Part shown: piece by piece, positions 1 through 7,579 of the stretch
Position numbering within the stretch: position 1 is the stretch's first letter
How the letters are laid out: each line of letters opens with the position of its first letter
Source of the DNA: an uncultured Mycoplasmatota bacterium
GTDB lineage: Bacteria; Bacillota_I; Bacilli_A; RF39; UBA660
DNA: 9,549 nucleotides
Assembly (NCBI GenBank): GCA_900544625.1
Contig: UQVR01000033.1
Span: 1-9,549, forward strand
Direction: 5' to 3'
The notes under the pieces: generated by a model
What the model saw: only the letters and a program-made list of their open reading frames with translations
The model's database searches: none
Told to the model about the DNA's origin: nothing
Program-made: the position numbers and the translations under genes

Positions 1-140
1 GCAACTTCACCTTTACGATGTCCTCCCATACCATCAGCTACAACACATAAATATTCACCACTTATATTTTTTAAAATTGTTACACTATCCTCGTTGTGTT
101 CTCTTACTCTTCCAGTATCTGTTAAATAAAATGACTTCAC
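1..140 (-). CDS. prpC: PP2C-family serine/threonine protein phosphatase, N-terminal fragment (cut by window edge)
   Basis: Only the first 46 codons are present; the gene continues past base 1. The fragment carries the two N-terminal PP2C signatures: TDTGRVREHNED (residues 7-18) and VADGMGGH (residues 34-41), whose Asp18 and Asp36 are expected metal ligands. In Bacillota this enzyme (PrpC/Stp) reverses phosphorylation by the PASTA kinase PrkC/Stk, and its gene usually follows rlmN, as here. The start is GTG, one base after the rlmN stop, preceded by GAGAGTGAT four bases upstream, so translation is probably coupled to rlmN. An in-frame GTG at 149 would add three residues, but the distance to the TDTG motif fits the start at 140. 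The partner kinase gene, expected next, is outside the window. Family assignment is firm; the symbol is by similarity and synteny. Confidence 0.88.
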   Translation of the reverse strand, partial: MKSFYLTDTGRVREHNEDSVTILKNISGEYLCVVADGMGGHRKGEV

Positions 141-141
141 T

Positions 142-1158
142 TTAATCACTCTCGCTTCTTAATTGTCCACAGGCTGCTTTGATATTACCTCCGAATTCTC
201 TTCTGACGGTTACATTTATTCCATTTTCTTTTAATGTATTATAAAATTTATCAATTCTTTTTTTGTCACTTTTACTAAAGTCTATGTTATTAGTTTCGTT
301 ATATGGTATTAAATTAACATATACATTCATACCATGTAATAGCTTTGCTAATGCTAATGCTTCATCTACATCATCATTAACCATATTAAGCATAACATAT
401 TCTATGGTTACTCGTCTATTAGTTTTTGCAATATATTCTTTAATTGTTTGTATAACTGTGTCAATATCATAAGCTTTATTAATAGGCATAATCTTATTTC
501 TTATGTCATTTGTTGGAGCATGGAGTGATAATGCTAAGTTAATTTGCAAATCAAGATTGCTAAATTCTTTAATCTTTGGTACTAATCCACAAGTTGAAAC
601 CGTTATATGTCTAGCACCAATAGCAAGGCCTTTGGCATCATTAATAATTTTGATAAAATCTATAATGTTGTCATAGTTATCAAATGGTTCACCTATTCCC
701 ATCATAACTACTGAATCAATTCTTTTACCAACATATTTTTCTATTAATAAAATTTGTTCCACGATTTCATAAGTTTCAAGATTTCTAACCTTTTTTAGTC
801 TACCTGATTCACAAAACCGACAGCCCATGTTACATCCAACTTGACTTGATACACAAACCGAAAGTCCATAATCATGTTCCATAAGTACGGCTTCTATTTT
901 TTCGCCATCAAGTAACCTAAATAAAAATTTCTTTACCAATGGTCCTTCTTCTACGATTTCTATTTTGATAAAATCTGTATTAAAATCGTTCATTAATTTT
1001 TCTTGAATTTCTTTTTTTATGTTAGAAAACTTAGTTATATCCCAAATCTTATGAATATATAACCATTCAAAAACTTGAGTGGCTTTAAATTTTTTTTCGC
1101 CGATACTCTCAAAATAACTCTCTAAATTTTTTCTTGTAACTCCAAAAATATTATTCAT
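142..1158 (-). CDS. rlmN: 23S rRNA (adenine-2503-C2) / tRNA (A37) methyltransferase, radical SAM
   Basis: This 338-residue protein has the normal RlmN length. The radical-SAM cluster motif CNMGCRFC supplies Cys109, Cys113 and Cys116 for the 4Fe-4S cluster. MGIGEP (153-158) matches the SAM-binding GEP region, and ALSLHAP (209-215) and MPIN (224-227) are typical of the family. Cys330 in AACGQL is the expected C-terminal Cys that forms the transient methyl adduct with the RNA. Family members use two SAM molecules to methylate C2 of A2503 in 23S rRNA and A37 of some tRNAs, in the cytoplasm. The residues after the cluster read ESG rather than the ATG common in the family, a variant I take as lineage-specific. 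The Cfr alternative is less likely given the rlmN-prpC synteny. It starts 4 bases after the pgsA stop with a weak site, GTGAT three bases before ATG, which suggests coupling. Confidence 0.96.
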   Translation of the reverse strand: MNNIFGVTRKNLESYFESIGEKKFKATQVFEWLYIHKIWDITKFSNIKKEIQEKLMNDFNTDFIKIEIVEEGPLVKKFLFRLLDGEKIEAVLMEHDYGLSVCVSSQVGCNMGCRFCESGRLKKVRNLETYEIVEQILLIEKYVGKRIDSVVMMGIGEPFDNYDNIIDFIKIINDAKGLAIGARHITVSTCGLVPKIKEFSNLDLQINLALSLHAPTNDIRNKIMPINKAYDIDTVIQTIKEYIAKTNRRVTIEYVMLNMVNDDVDEALALAKLLHGMNVYVNLIPYNETNNIDFSKSDKKRIDKFYNTLKENGINVTVRREFGGNIKAACGQLRSESD

Positions 1159-1162
1159 ATTA

Positions 1163-1885
1163 TCACGCTTTCTTCTTTGTTAATGATTTTAATAGTTTCA
1201 AATTACCATAATCCTTATACTTTTCATAATAATCATGTTCAAACATTAAATCCCAAAATGATACATTTTTGATTTCCTTATATAATTTCTCTTCCTCTTT
1301 TTTCCTTTTAGCAATTACTTTTTTGTCTAATTTATTTTTATCACTAAAATATTCTATTATATAACTTATTATAGTTATAACTTCAATTATAAATAAAGGA
1401 AGAAATATAATTAAAAATGTTTTATTGTTCAAATTATTTAGATTAAAGTGATGTATTACTTTATAATCTGTTAAAAGATACCATAATGATATAATGAGTC
1501 CTGCAACCCACATCTTTATTTTACCGAATATATTAGATTTAATATTCATGCCAATATTATATTTTATACTTTGAATTAATGCTATTGTAAGTTCAAAAAT
1601 TATTAATATTATTGCATATGGGGATATACTCATTAAAAGAAGTAAATTTATTACTAAAAAGGCTTTATCACTTAAAGCATCAAAAAGGCTTCCAAAAAAT
1701 GTTGAAGCATTTAAATTTCTTGCTAAAAAGCCATCAATAAAATCTGTCAAAAAACATAATGAAGATAATAAAAAAGTTGTAAATCCACCATATTTTTTAT
1801 AGACCGGAATTAATGCAAAAATCCCCACTACTCTAAGCAGGGTTATAAAATTAGTTATTATAAAGTTTAACCATTTTTTATCCAT
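1163..1885 (-). CDS. pgsA: CDP-alcohol phosphatidyltransferase, probable phosphatidylglycerophosphate synthase
   Basis: The protein has 240 residues. It carries a complete CDP-alcohol phosphotransferase signature, D48-x2-D51-G52-x2-A55-R56-x8-G65-x3-D69-x3-D73, with all metal and substrate ligands present. An N-terminal NFITLLRVVG segment and several hydrophobic stretches (about 10-29, 33-47, 75-105, 125-140, 155-180) mark a polytopic membrane enzyme. PgsA joins CDP-diacylglycerol and glycerol-3-phosphate to give phosphatidylglycerol phosphate; the length and N-terminal motif favour this, but cardiolipin-type or phosphatidylinositol-type relatives are not excluded. Unusual is a charged cytoplasmic-looking tail from about residue 183 to 240, absent from typical PgsA of about 180-190 residues. 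The start has GAGGAT seven bases upstream and lies 19 bases after the previous gene. The ORF ends TGA and the next in-frame codon is TAA. A role in supplying lipid for the LtaS-like protein in this window is inferred. Confidence 0.85.
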   Translation of the reverse strand: MDKKWLNFIITNFITLLRVVGIFALIPVYKKYGGFTTFLLSSLCFLTDFIDGFLARNLNASTFFGSLFDALSDKAFLVINLLLLMSISPYAIILIIFELTIALIQSIKYNIGMNIKSNIFGKIKMWVAGLIISLWYLLTDYKVIHHFNLNNLNNKTFLIIFLPLFIIEVITIISYIIEYFSDKNKLDKKVIAKRKKEEEKLYKEIKNVSFWDLMFEHDYYEKYKDYGNLKLLKSLTKKKA

Positions 1886-1904
1886 TTTTAATCCTCACTA
1901 AAAC

Positions 1905-2534
1905 TTATTTATTAGTTATATTATCACACTTTCCAACATTTGTAAATTGTAATTCATATGTCTTATTTTCATTTTCAATTGTTATATTAGTTATGTTTTT
2001 TAAGTCAGTTTTAACTACTACTTTATATCCTTCTTTATTATAATTAATTTCTCTTGTACTTTCATTCTTAGTTATATTATATAAATATTCTTTTAAATTT
2101 TCAAAAATTATATTAATATTCAAAAAAGATTTATCTGCTTCGTCATAAAGATTTGGTAATTCTTCTTTTTCGTCTAATACAACTTTATATGTTATATCTT
2201 TATCTTTTATATATTTTATAATTCCATCTTTTGTTTCTTTATACCCTATTTCTGTATCATTTAGTTTCTTTCCAGTATAAATAGTTGTGATATTTTCTTC
2301 AATTATTTTATACTCATAATTAAAGCATCCATTTAATAAATTATCCTGCATTGTTTCATATTTTTCAAAAGAGATAATTTCTTCATTTTTTTCTTGAGTA
2401 TTATTGATATTATTATTTTCTGGTTTTCCATTTATAGCAAAAATCACAATTAAAATTATAATGAATATCATCCATGCTACAAATTTAATCGTAGATTTTC
2501 CTTGAGTTGTTGACCAAAAACTATTATCCTTCAT
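1905..2534 (-). CDS. Unrecognised single-pass membrane protein with extracytoplasmic domain
   Basis: I do not recognise this 209-residue protein. Residues 1-17 are polar with a short KSTIK stretch, residues 18-34 form one strong hydrophobic helix, and about 175 residues follow that are rich in Asn, Glu, Lys, Ile and Tyr. There is no lipobox cysteine, so it looks like an uncleaved N-anchored protein whose main domain is outside the membrane. Only two cysteines occur, Cys70 near the start of the outer domain and Cys203 near the C terminus, which could form a disulfide joining the ends. The alternating polar and aliphatic pattern of residues 70-120 and 162-198 suggests beta strands. The start is well supported: GGAGG six bases before ATG, inside the last fmt codons, with an 11-base overlap. 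It is a real gene by operon position and codon use; its function is unknown. Confidence 0.85.
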   Translation of the reverse strand: MKDNSFWSTTQGKSTIKFVAWMIFIIILIVIFAINGKPENNNINNTQEKNEEIISFEKYETMQDNLLNGCFNYEYKIIEENITTIYTGKKLNDTEIGYKETKDGIIKYIKDKDITYKVVLDEKEELPNLYDEADKSFLNINIIFENLKEYLYNITKNESTREINYNKEGYKVVVKTDLKNITNITIENENKTYELQFTNVGKCDNITNK

Positions 2535-3462
2535 TATTTACCTCCATATTTAAATACTTTTCTTTATCTATTCCATTTAAAAAACTATTAATTTCCATAA
2601 CTTTTTTTCCACTTGGTTTTATCTTTTTGAGATATATTATTCCATCTTTACATGTTATACCTAAATTTTTCTTATCTATTTCTTTTATAATGCCGGTATT
2701 ATCAACTTTCTTTTGAACAAATTCAGCTTCTAGGACTTTTATTTCTTGATTATTTATTATTATGTTTGCCAAAGGCCATGGATTAAGTCCTTTGATTTTG
2801 CCAATTATTTTTTTACCTTCTTCATTAAAATCTAGTCTTTCATCTTCTCTTTTAATCATCGGTGCCATAGTGTAGTTATTACCTTGTTTAATTCGATCAT
2901 TCGTCTTATCAAAAATTGTTGGTAATACTTCAAGTAATAAATCGCAACCTAACTTTGATAACTTGTCATGAAGTGTTCCAACATTATCACTATCTAAAAT
3001 AGGTATTTCTTTTATTTTAATAATATCTCCGGTATCCATTCCCTCATCCATATACATGATTGTTACACCAGTTACATCATCATTATTAAATAGACACCAT
3101 TGTATTGGAGCAGATCCACGATATTTTGGTAGAATTGAGGCATGAACATTTATACATCCATACTTAGGCATATCTAATACTTCTTTAGGAATTATTTGCC
3201 CATAGGCACAAGTAACAATTAAGTCTATATCTAAGTTTTTTAATTTTTCAAAATCTTTTCTAATTCTCATCGGTTGAAATACAGGAATATTTTCTTCAAG
3301 TGCTAATTTTTTAACTGGATTAAAACTAACAGTTTTATCTTTACCTACAATTTTGTCTGGTTGAGTAACTACCAATAAAACATTCGTATTTTCAATTAAC
3401 ATTTTTAAGACAGGTACTGAAAAATCAGGGGTCCCCATAAAAACTATATTTTTGTTTTTCAT
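2524..3462 (-). CDS. fmt: Methionyl-tRNA formyltransferase
   Basis: The 312-residue protein, of normal family length, transfers a formyl group from 10-formyl-tetrahydrofolate to Met-tRNAfMet for initiation. FMGTPDFSVPVL opens the formyltransferase fold. The catalytic triad is visible as Asn105 and His107 in INVHASILPKYRGSAPIQW and Asp143 in MDEGMDTGD. The C-terminal third, from about residue 200 (LNPWPLA at 226-232), is the tRNA-binding OB-like domain. I chose the ATG at 3462, giving MKNKNIVFMGTPDF, over the in-frame ATG at 3471. The latter has only GAG directly before it, while 3462 has GAGATGAT four bases upstream and fits the family N terminus. The gene is first in its transcription unit, directly after a promoter-like sequence. 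It overlaps the next gene by 11 bases. No deformylase gene is visible here. Confidence 0.96.
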   Translation of the reverse strand: MKNKNIVFMGTPDFSVPVLKMLIENTNVLLVVTQPDKIVGKDKTVSFNPVKKLALEENIPVFQPMRIRKDFEKLKNLDIDLIVTCAYGQIIPKEVLDMPKYGCINVHASILPKYRGSAPIQWCLFNNDDVTGVTIMYMDEGMDTGDIIKIKEIPILDSDNVGTLHDKLSKLGCDLLLEVLPTIFDKTNDRIKQGNNYTMAPMIKREDERLDFNEEGKKIIGKIKGLNPWPLANIIINNQEIKVLEAEFVQKKVDNTGIIKEIDKKNLGITCKDGIIYLKKIKPSGKKVMEINSFLNGIDKEKYLNMEVNNEG

Positions 3463-3480
3463 ATTTATCATCTCAGTAAC

Positions 3481-3509
3481 ATTATATAATAAATTAGAAA
3501 AGAAGACAA
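3481..3509 (-). promoter_or_regulatory. Sigma-A-type promoter for the fmt unit
   Basis: On the minus strand TTGTCT (3509-3504) is followed after exactly 17 bases by a perfect TATAAT (3486-3481). The -35 matches TTGACA at four of six positions. Initiation 5-8 bases past the -10 would fall around 3477-3474, leaving a leader of only about 12-15 bases before the fmt ATG at 3462. It sits in the only gap in the run without coding overlap, right after the topA terminator. It is a pattern match, not measured. Confidence 0.72.
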
Positions 3510-3528
3510 GTTTTTACTTATCTTCTTC
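3493..3528 (-). terminator. Rho-independent terminator after topA
   Basis: On the minus strand GAAGAAGATAAG (3528-3517) pairs with CTTGTCTTCTTT (3510-3499). The hairpin has about 11-12 pairs including one or two G-U pairs, a six-base loop TAAAAA, and a short T-rich run (TTTCTAATTT, 3500-3491) at and after the stem end. The 5' arm is the last four topA codons, and the TAA stop is the first three bases of the loop. The stem is AU-rich and the U-tract is interrupted, so termination may be partial. The 3' arm also contains the -35 hexamer of the fmt promoter. Confidence 0.7.
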
Positions 3529-5541
3529 ACAATTTACGCAAATGTTTTCGCCGTTTTTATCTACTATTAATTCACCGCATTTTGGGCAAATATCCCCGTT
3601 TGGTTTATACCATAGTGCATATTTACATTTTGGATAATTATTGCATCCATAGAAAATTTTACCTTTTTTTGTCTTTCTTTCTACGATCATACCTTTATCA
3701 CACTTTGGACATTTGCAAATTTCCACAACTTCTTTTTTATCTTTTTTAATATATTTACAAGTCGGATAATTACTACATGCTACGAATTCACCAAATTTAC
3801 CTTTACGAATTACTAGCGGGTTTCCACATTCTGGACAAACTTCTCCGGTTTCTTCTGGTCCTTTCTTTTCCATTTCGTGAAACGCTTTTTCTACGAGTGG
3901 TTCAAATTCATCATAAAATTCATGTAACACTTTTTTATAATCCATTTTATCTTCAGCAATTTCATCTAAATCATGTTCCATGTTAGCAGTATACTCAACA
4001 TTTACAATACCACTGAAAAACTCTTGTAATTTGTCAGTAGTTTCAATACCAATTTCTGTTGGTTCAAACTTTTTATCTTTTAATACTACATAACCACGGT
4101 CTTTAATTGTACCAACAATGGTTGCATATGTTGATGGGCGTCCTATTCCTAGGCTTTCCATTTCTTTAATTAAACTACTTTCCGTATATCTTGGAGCAGG
4201 TTTAGTAAAGTGTTGGGTCTTTGTAATATCATCCGCAGTTATACAACCAGATTTATAATTTTTTAAATCTGGAAGTATTACATCCTCACTATCTTCATAT
4301 TCATTATAAACTTTTAAATAACCATCAAATGTTAAAACACTACCCGTTGCTTTAAATGTATAGCCGTTATTTTCTAAAATGACTGTTGTTGCAAGAGTTT
4401 TAGCATCAGCCATTAAAGATGCAAGTGCTCTAGCATATATTAATTTATATAATTTATATTCATCATTTGATAAATATGCTTTTACACTTTCTGGGGTCCT
4501 ATTTATACTTGTGGGTCTAATCCCTTCATGAGCATCTTGAATATTTTCGCTTTTCTTTCCTTTTTTTACATATCCAATATAATTTTCTCCGAATTTGCCT
4601 TTAATATAGCCAAAAGTTTCTTTAACAAATGAATCACTTACTCGAATACTATCAGTACGCATATAAGTAATTAACCCAACTGTTTCATTACTTAAGGTTT
4701 TACCTTCATATAAATCTTGAGCTAATTTCATTGTTTTTGATGGAGCAAACCCTAATTTATTTGAGGCAGCTTGCTGTAAAGTACTTGTTTTAAATACTTC
4801 ACGTGCACTCTTGTTTTTTTCTTTTTCCGTGACACTCTCTATTTTAAATGATTTAGAAAGTTTAGATAATATTTCATCTGCTTCAACCTCGTTTGGTATT
4901 TCTACTTCTTTACCATGATACTTATCTAATGTTGCTTTAAAATCTTTAAAGTCAGCTTCAATAGTCCAATATTCGCGAGGTACAAAAGCTTGGATTTCTC
5001 TTTCTCGATCTACGATTAGTTTTAGGGCAACACTTTGAACTCGTCCTGCTGATTTACCTCCGGTTTTTCTTTGCATTAATTTACTTAGTCTAAAGCCTAT
5101 AATTCTATCTAGGAATCTTCTTGTTTCACCAGATCTTACTAAATTCATATCAATTTTACCAGGATTATTAATGGCATTTATAACAACATCTTTTGTTATT
5201 TCGTTAAATACAACCCTTTTATATTTTTCATCTGGTATTTTTATTTCATCATAAATATGCCAAGAAATTGTTTCTCCTTCACGGTCGGGGTCGGTTGCAA
5301 GATAAATTATATTAGCATCCTTCACATCTTTTTTTAAAGCCGTAACCTCTTTATTCTTACCTTTAATTATTTGATAATTTGGTTCGAAATCATGTTCAAC
5401 ATCTATTCCTAAACCAAATTTACCTGTTGTAGCTAAATCTCTGATATGTCCTTTACTAGAAACTACTTTATAGTCACTACCTAGATATTTTTCAATAGTT
5501 TTACACTTAGCTGGAGATTCCACTATAACTAAATTTTTCAT
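3514..5541 (-). CDS. topA: DNA topoisomerase I (type IA)
   Basis: The 675-residue enzyme relaxes negative supercoils by nicking and passing single strands. The Toprim domain is at the N terminus: VIVESPAK (Glu8) and DPDREGE with Asp84, Asp86 and Glu88 as metal-binding acids. The nucleophile is Tyr293 in GLITYMRTDS, and SAGRVQSVAL (164-173) is a core family motif. The C-terminal tail has three four-cysteine zinc ribbons: Cys569/572/589/595, Cys611/614/633/639 and a compact last one, Cys652/655/668/671, four residues from the end. I chose the ATG at 5541 because AGGAGG (5553-5548) lies six bases upstream and MKNLVIVESPAK fits the family start; the in-frame ATG at 5562 would add seven unsupported residues. 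The start is one base after the ltaS-like stop, so the genes are probably coupled. A hairpin terminator overlaps its stop codon. Confidence 0.97.
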   Translation of the reverse strand: MKNLVIVESPAKCKTIEKYLGSDYKVVSSKGHIRDLATTGKFGLGIDVEHDFEPNYQIIKGKNKEVTALKKDVKDANIIYLATDPDREGETISWHIYDEIKIPDEKYKRVVFNEITKDVVINAINNPGKIDMNLVRSGETRRFLDRIIGFRLSKLMQRKTGGKSAGRVQSVALKLIVDREREIQAFVPREYWTIEADFKDFKATLDKYHGKEVEIPNEVEADEILSKLSKSFKIESVTEKEKNKSAREVFKTSTLQQAASNKLGFAPSKTMKLAQDLYEGKTLSNETVGLITYMRTDSIRVSDSFVKETFGYIKGKFGENYIGYVKKGKKSENIQDAHEGIRPTSINRTPESVKAYLSNDEYKLYKLIYARALASLMADAKTLATTVILENNGYTFKATGSVLTFDGYLKVYNEYEDSEDVILPDLKNYKSGCITADDITKTQHFTKPAPRYTESSLIKEMESLGIGRPSTYATIVGTIKDRGYVVLKDKKFEPTEIGIETTDKLQEFFSGIVNVEYTANMEHDLDEIAEDKMDYKKVLHEFYDEFEPLVEKAFHEMEKKGPEETGEVCPECGNPLVIRKGKFGEFVACSNYPTCKYIKKDKKEVVEICKCPKCDKGMIVERKTKKGKIFYGCNNYPKCKYALWYKPNGDICPKCGELIVDKNGENICVNCEEDK

Positions 5542-5542
5542 A

Positions 5543-7579
5543 TTATTCCTCCTTTTGTTCATTTGCCTTCTTGTAAGAGTTTATTTTATTTTCTAAATAA
5601 TTATAATAATTATTTCTTATTATTGTTTCACTCATTTGCATTCTGATAGTAACAATATTATTTATTCTAATTAACTCATCAGTAGAATATTCTTTATCAG
5701 TATAATATTTTACTGTGCCACTACCTGCATTATAAAAAACTTCATTATTTTTCCAAGAACCATCCGCAAATGTTACAACATTTAAATATTCATCACTAAA
5801 GACATCAGTTCCCATGTAGTACCTAGGATCATAATCTAAATTAAATAGATTAGCAATCGTTGGAGTTAAATTTATATAAGAACTGTATTTTTCCACAACT
5901 TCACTTTTAATTTGTGTATTATAGATAACCATCGGTGTTCTTTCAACTTCATAATCACTTAAATCATATGTTAGAACCTCAGATATATCTTTATTTTTTA
6001 AACCATATGGATAATGATCTCCATATAGAACTATTACTGTATCATCTAATGTTCCAGATGCCTTTAGTCTATCAAGTAAAATACCTAAACTATTGTCAAA
6101 AGTTTTTAATTTGGACATATATCTTCGTAACTCCATTGAATAATCACTATCTTCAGTTATACTTAAGTACTTATCTCCTTCCACACTTGATTGATTATAT
6201 GGTTGATGTGGAGATACTGTGGTAAGCCATAACATATATGGACTACTCGTATCAGTTAAAGTAATATCCATTGCAGCATTCATGAAATCTTCATCACTTG
6301 CCCAATTTTTATATTCGTTATAATATGGAATATTTAAATCATTTACATTATAATATGCATCACTACCTAAGTTTTTATGAATAATACGTCTTACATAATA
6401 TTGTTCAGTATAATCATGCATACTACTTGTTTTATAGCCAGCGTTTTTAAATAAATTAAATATTGAAGTAAAATATTTATTATTACTATAAATGTTGGCT
6501 GTACAATTATTTTGAATTGTATATAGACTTGTCATACCACTAAATTCATTATTGCCCGTTGCACAACTATTTCTAGGACTATAATTATTTTTAAAACTGA
6601 TTCCTTCACTATATAATTTATAAAAGTTTGGATATAAATCCTTATTTATAATTATTTCACCGACACTTTCCATCATTATTACTATGATATTTTTACCTTC
6701 AAGTATTCCAGTGTGATCATTATAGCTAGTTATCGTTCTATTTTTTATAAATTCATTAATATTATTTTTAGTTACATCAGTTTCATTTTTAATGATATCA
6801 TCTAATATAGTATCATCAATTTCTCTTCTTTTATCTTCATCTGTTGTAGTATTATTACTTTCCTTTATAGCAAATGTATCTTTTGTTGGTGCTTCGACCA
6901 TCGTTGATTTAATATCAAGAAATCCAAAACCTAATACCCCAAACTGGTTTATAGTAATGCTAGGGACACTAGGATAAGCAAATAGATCTTTGTTGCTTAC
7001 TGTTTGAAGTTTATTTTGCATGAAACTAGCATCTAATGTTTCATAATATAACAAACCACATAAAACTAGCAACAAAGTGCTTGTTATTGTTCTAATACCA
7101 GGTTCGAATACAATATTAGTTTTTAAAGGGAACTTTTTATCTATTTTCTTTTCAGTAAATTTATCCAAGAAAATATAATAAAGAATTAATAAAATAAATG
7201 GTATAAAAGCTAAATAATATGTTGGCTTAAAAGATGATAGAAAGTCTATAATATAATCTTTTACTGCTCCAAGTTGACTTTTAGTATTAACTGATGCATA
7301 AACACCGATGAAATTATTAAAACCAATTTGAAAATATGTGTATGCACTTATAGCAAAGGAAAAGACAATTATTAATACTTTACTTACATTCTTGTTAAAC
7401 CAAGAAAGAATATAGCTTAATAAAATGCTTACAAAATTTATACCTATAAATATTCTTAGTAAGGCAATATTTTTTAAAGTTATTCCACTTATTAATCGAA
7501 ATGATATTTCAAGTAGCATAAAAAATATTAATAAAATTATATAATTTTTAATTAAATTATTCTTTAACAAGTTCTTCAT
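5543..7579 (-). CDS. LtaS-like membrane glycerophosphotransferase (lipoteichoic acid synthase family)
   Basis: The 678-residue protein has the LtaS architecture: five likely membrane helices (about 11-30, 38-60, 68-85, 119-138, 163-180), a linker, then an extracytoplasmic sulfatase-fold domain from about 296 to 600. Active-site equivalents are Glu304 (IMMES), Thr341 as nucleophile (CATGNNEF), His458 (SPHQPY) and Asp521-His522 (YGDHYPYG). LtaS enzymes take glycerol phosphate from phosphatidylglycerol to build teichoic acid chains. Around the Thr the sequence reads SPRNSCATGNNEF, unlike the GKTSDSEF pattern of S. aureus LtaS, so it is a divergent member and its acceptor is uncertain; I give no symbol. 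It lacks the C-x-P/A-x-R signature of true sulfatases. Cys339 and Cys359 flank the nucleophile and might pair. The start has GGAGG six bases upstream, inside rnhB, with a 23-base overlap. Confidence 0.87.
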   Translation of the reverse strand: MKNLLKNNLIKNYIILLIFFMLLEISFRLISGITLKNIALLRIFIGINFVSILLSYILSWFNKNVSKVLIIVFSFAISAYTYFQIGFNNFIGVYASVNTKSQLGAVKDYIIDFLSSFKPTYYLAFIPFILLILYYIFLDKFTEKKIDKKFPLKTNIVFEPGIRTITSTLLLVLCGLLYYETLDASFMQNKLQTVSNKDLFAYPSVPSITINQFGVLGFGFLDIKSTMVEAPTKDTFAIKESNNTTTDEDKRREIDDTILDDIIKNETDVTKNNINEFIKNRTITSYNDHTGILEGKNIIVIMMESVGEIIINKDLYPNFYKLYSEGISFKNNYSPRNSCATGNNEFSGMTSLYTIQNNCTANIYSNNKYFTSIFNLFKNAGYKTSSMHDYTEQYYVRRIIHKNLGSDAYYNVNDLNIPYYNEYKNWASDEDFMNAAMDITLTDTSSPYMLWLTTVSPHQPYNQSSVEGDKYLSITEDSDYSMELRRYMSKLKTFDNSLGILLDRLKASGTLDDTVIVLYGDHYPYGLKNKDISEVLTYDLSDYEVERTPMVIYNTQIKSEVVEKYSSYINLTPTIANLFNLDYDPRYYMGTDVFSDEYLNVVTFADGSWKNNEVFYNAGSGTVKYYTDKEYSTDELIRINNIVTIRMQMSETIIRNNYYNYLENKINSYKKANEQKEE

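Noticed and set aside
263..472. Short plus-strand open frame inside rlmN
   Set aside because: It lies opposite conserved rlmN sequence, has no ribosome binding site and gives a low-complexity hydrophobic peptide; the same holds for the other plus-strand frames at 2507-2716, 3452-3637, 3777-3986, 5935-6225, 6792-6977 and 8400-8750.
142..1158. Cfr-type resistance methyltransferase instead of RlmN
   Set aside because: Gene order before a PP2C phosphatase gene and the overall motif set fit RlmN; nothing mobile lies next to it.
3463..3471. fmt start at the upstream ATG (3471)
   Set aside because: No spaced ribosome binding site precedes it, and the family N terminus matches the start at 3462; kept as an alternative in the findings.
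5543..7579. Arylsulfatase function for the sulfatase-fold protein
   Set aside because: No C-x-P/A-x-R formylglycine signature; the nucleophile position is Thr341, and five N-terminal membrane helices fit LtaS-type enzymes.
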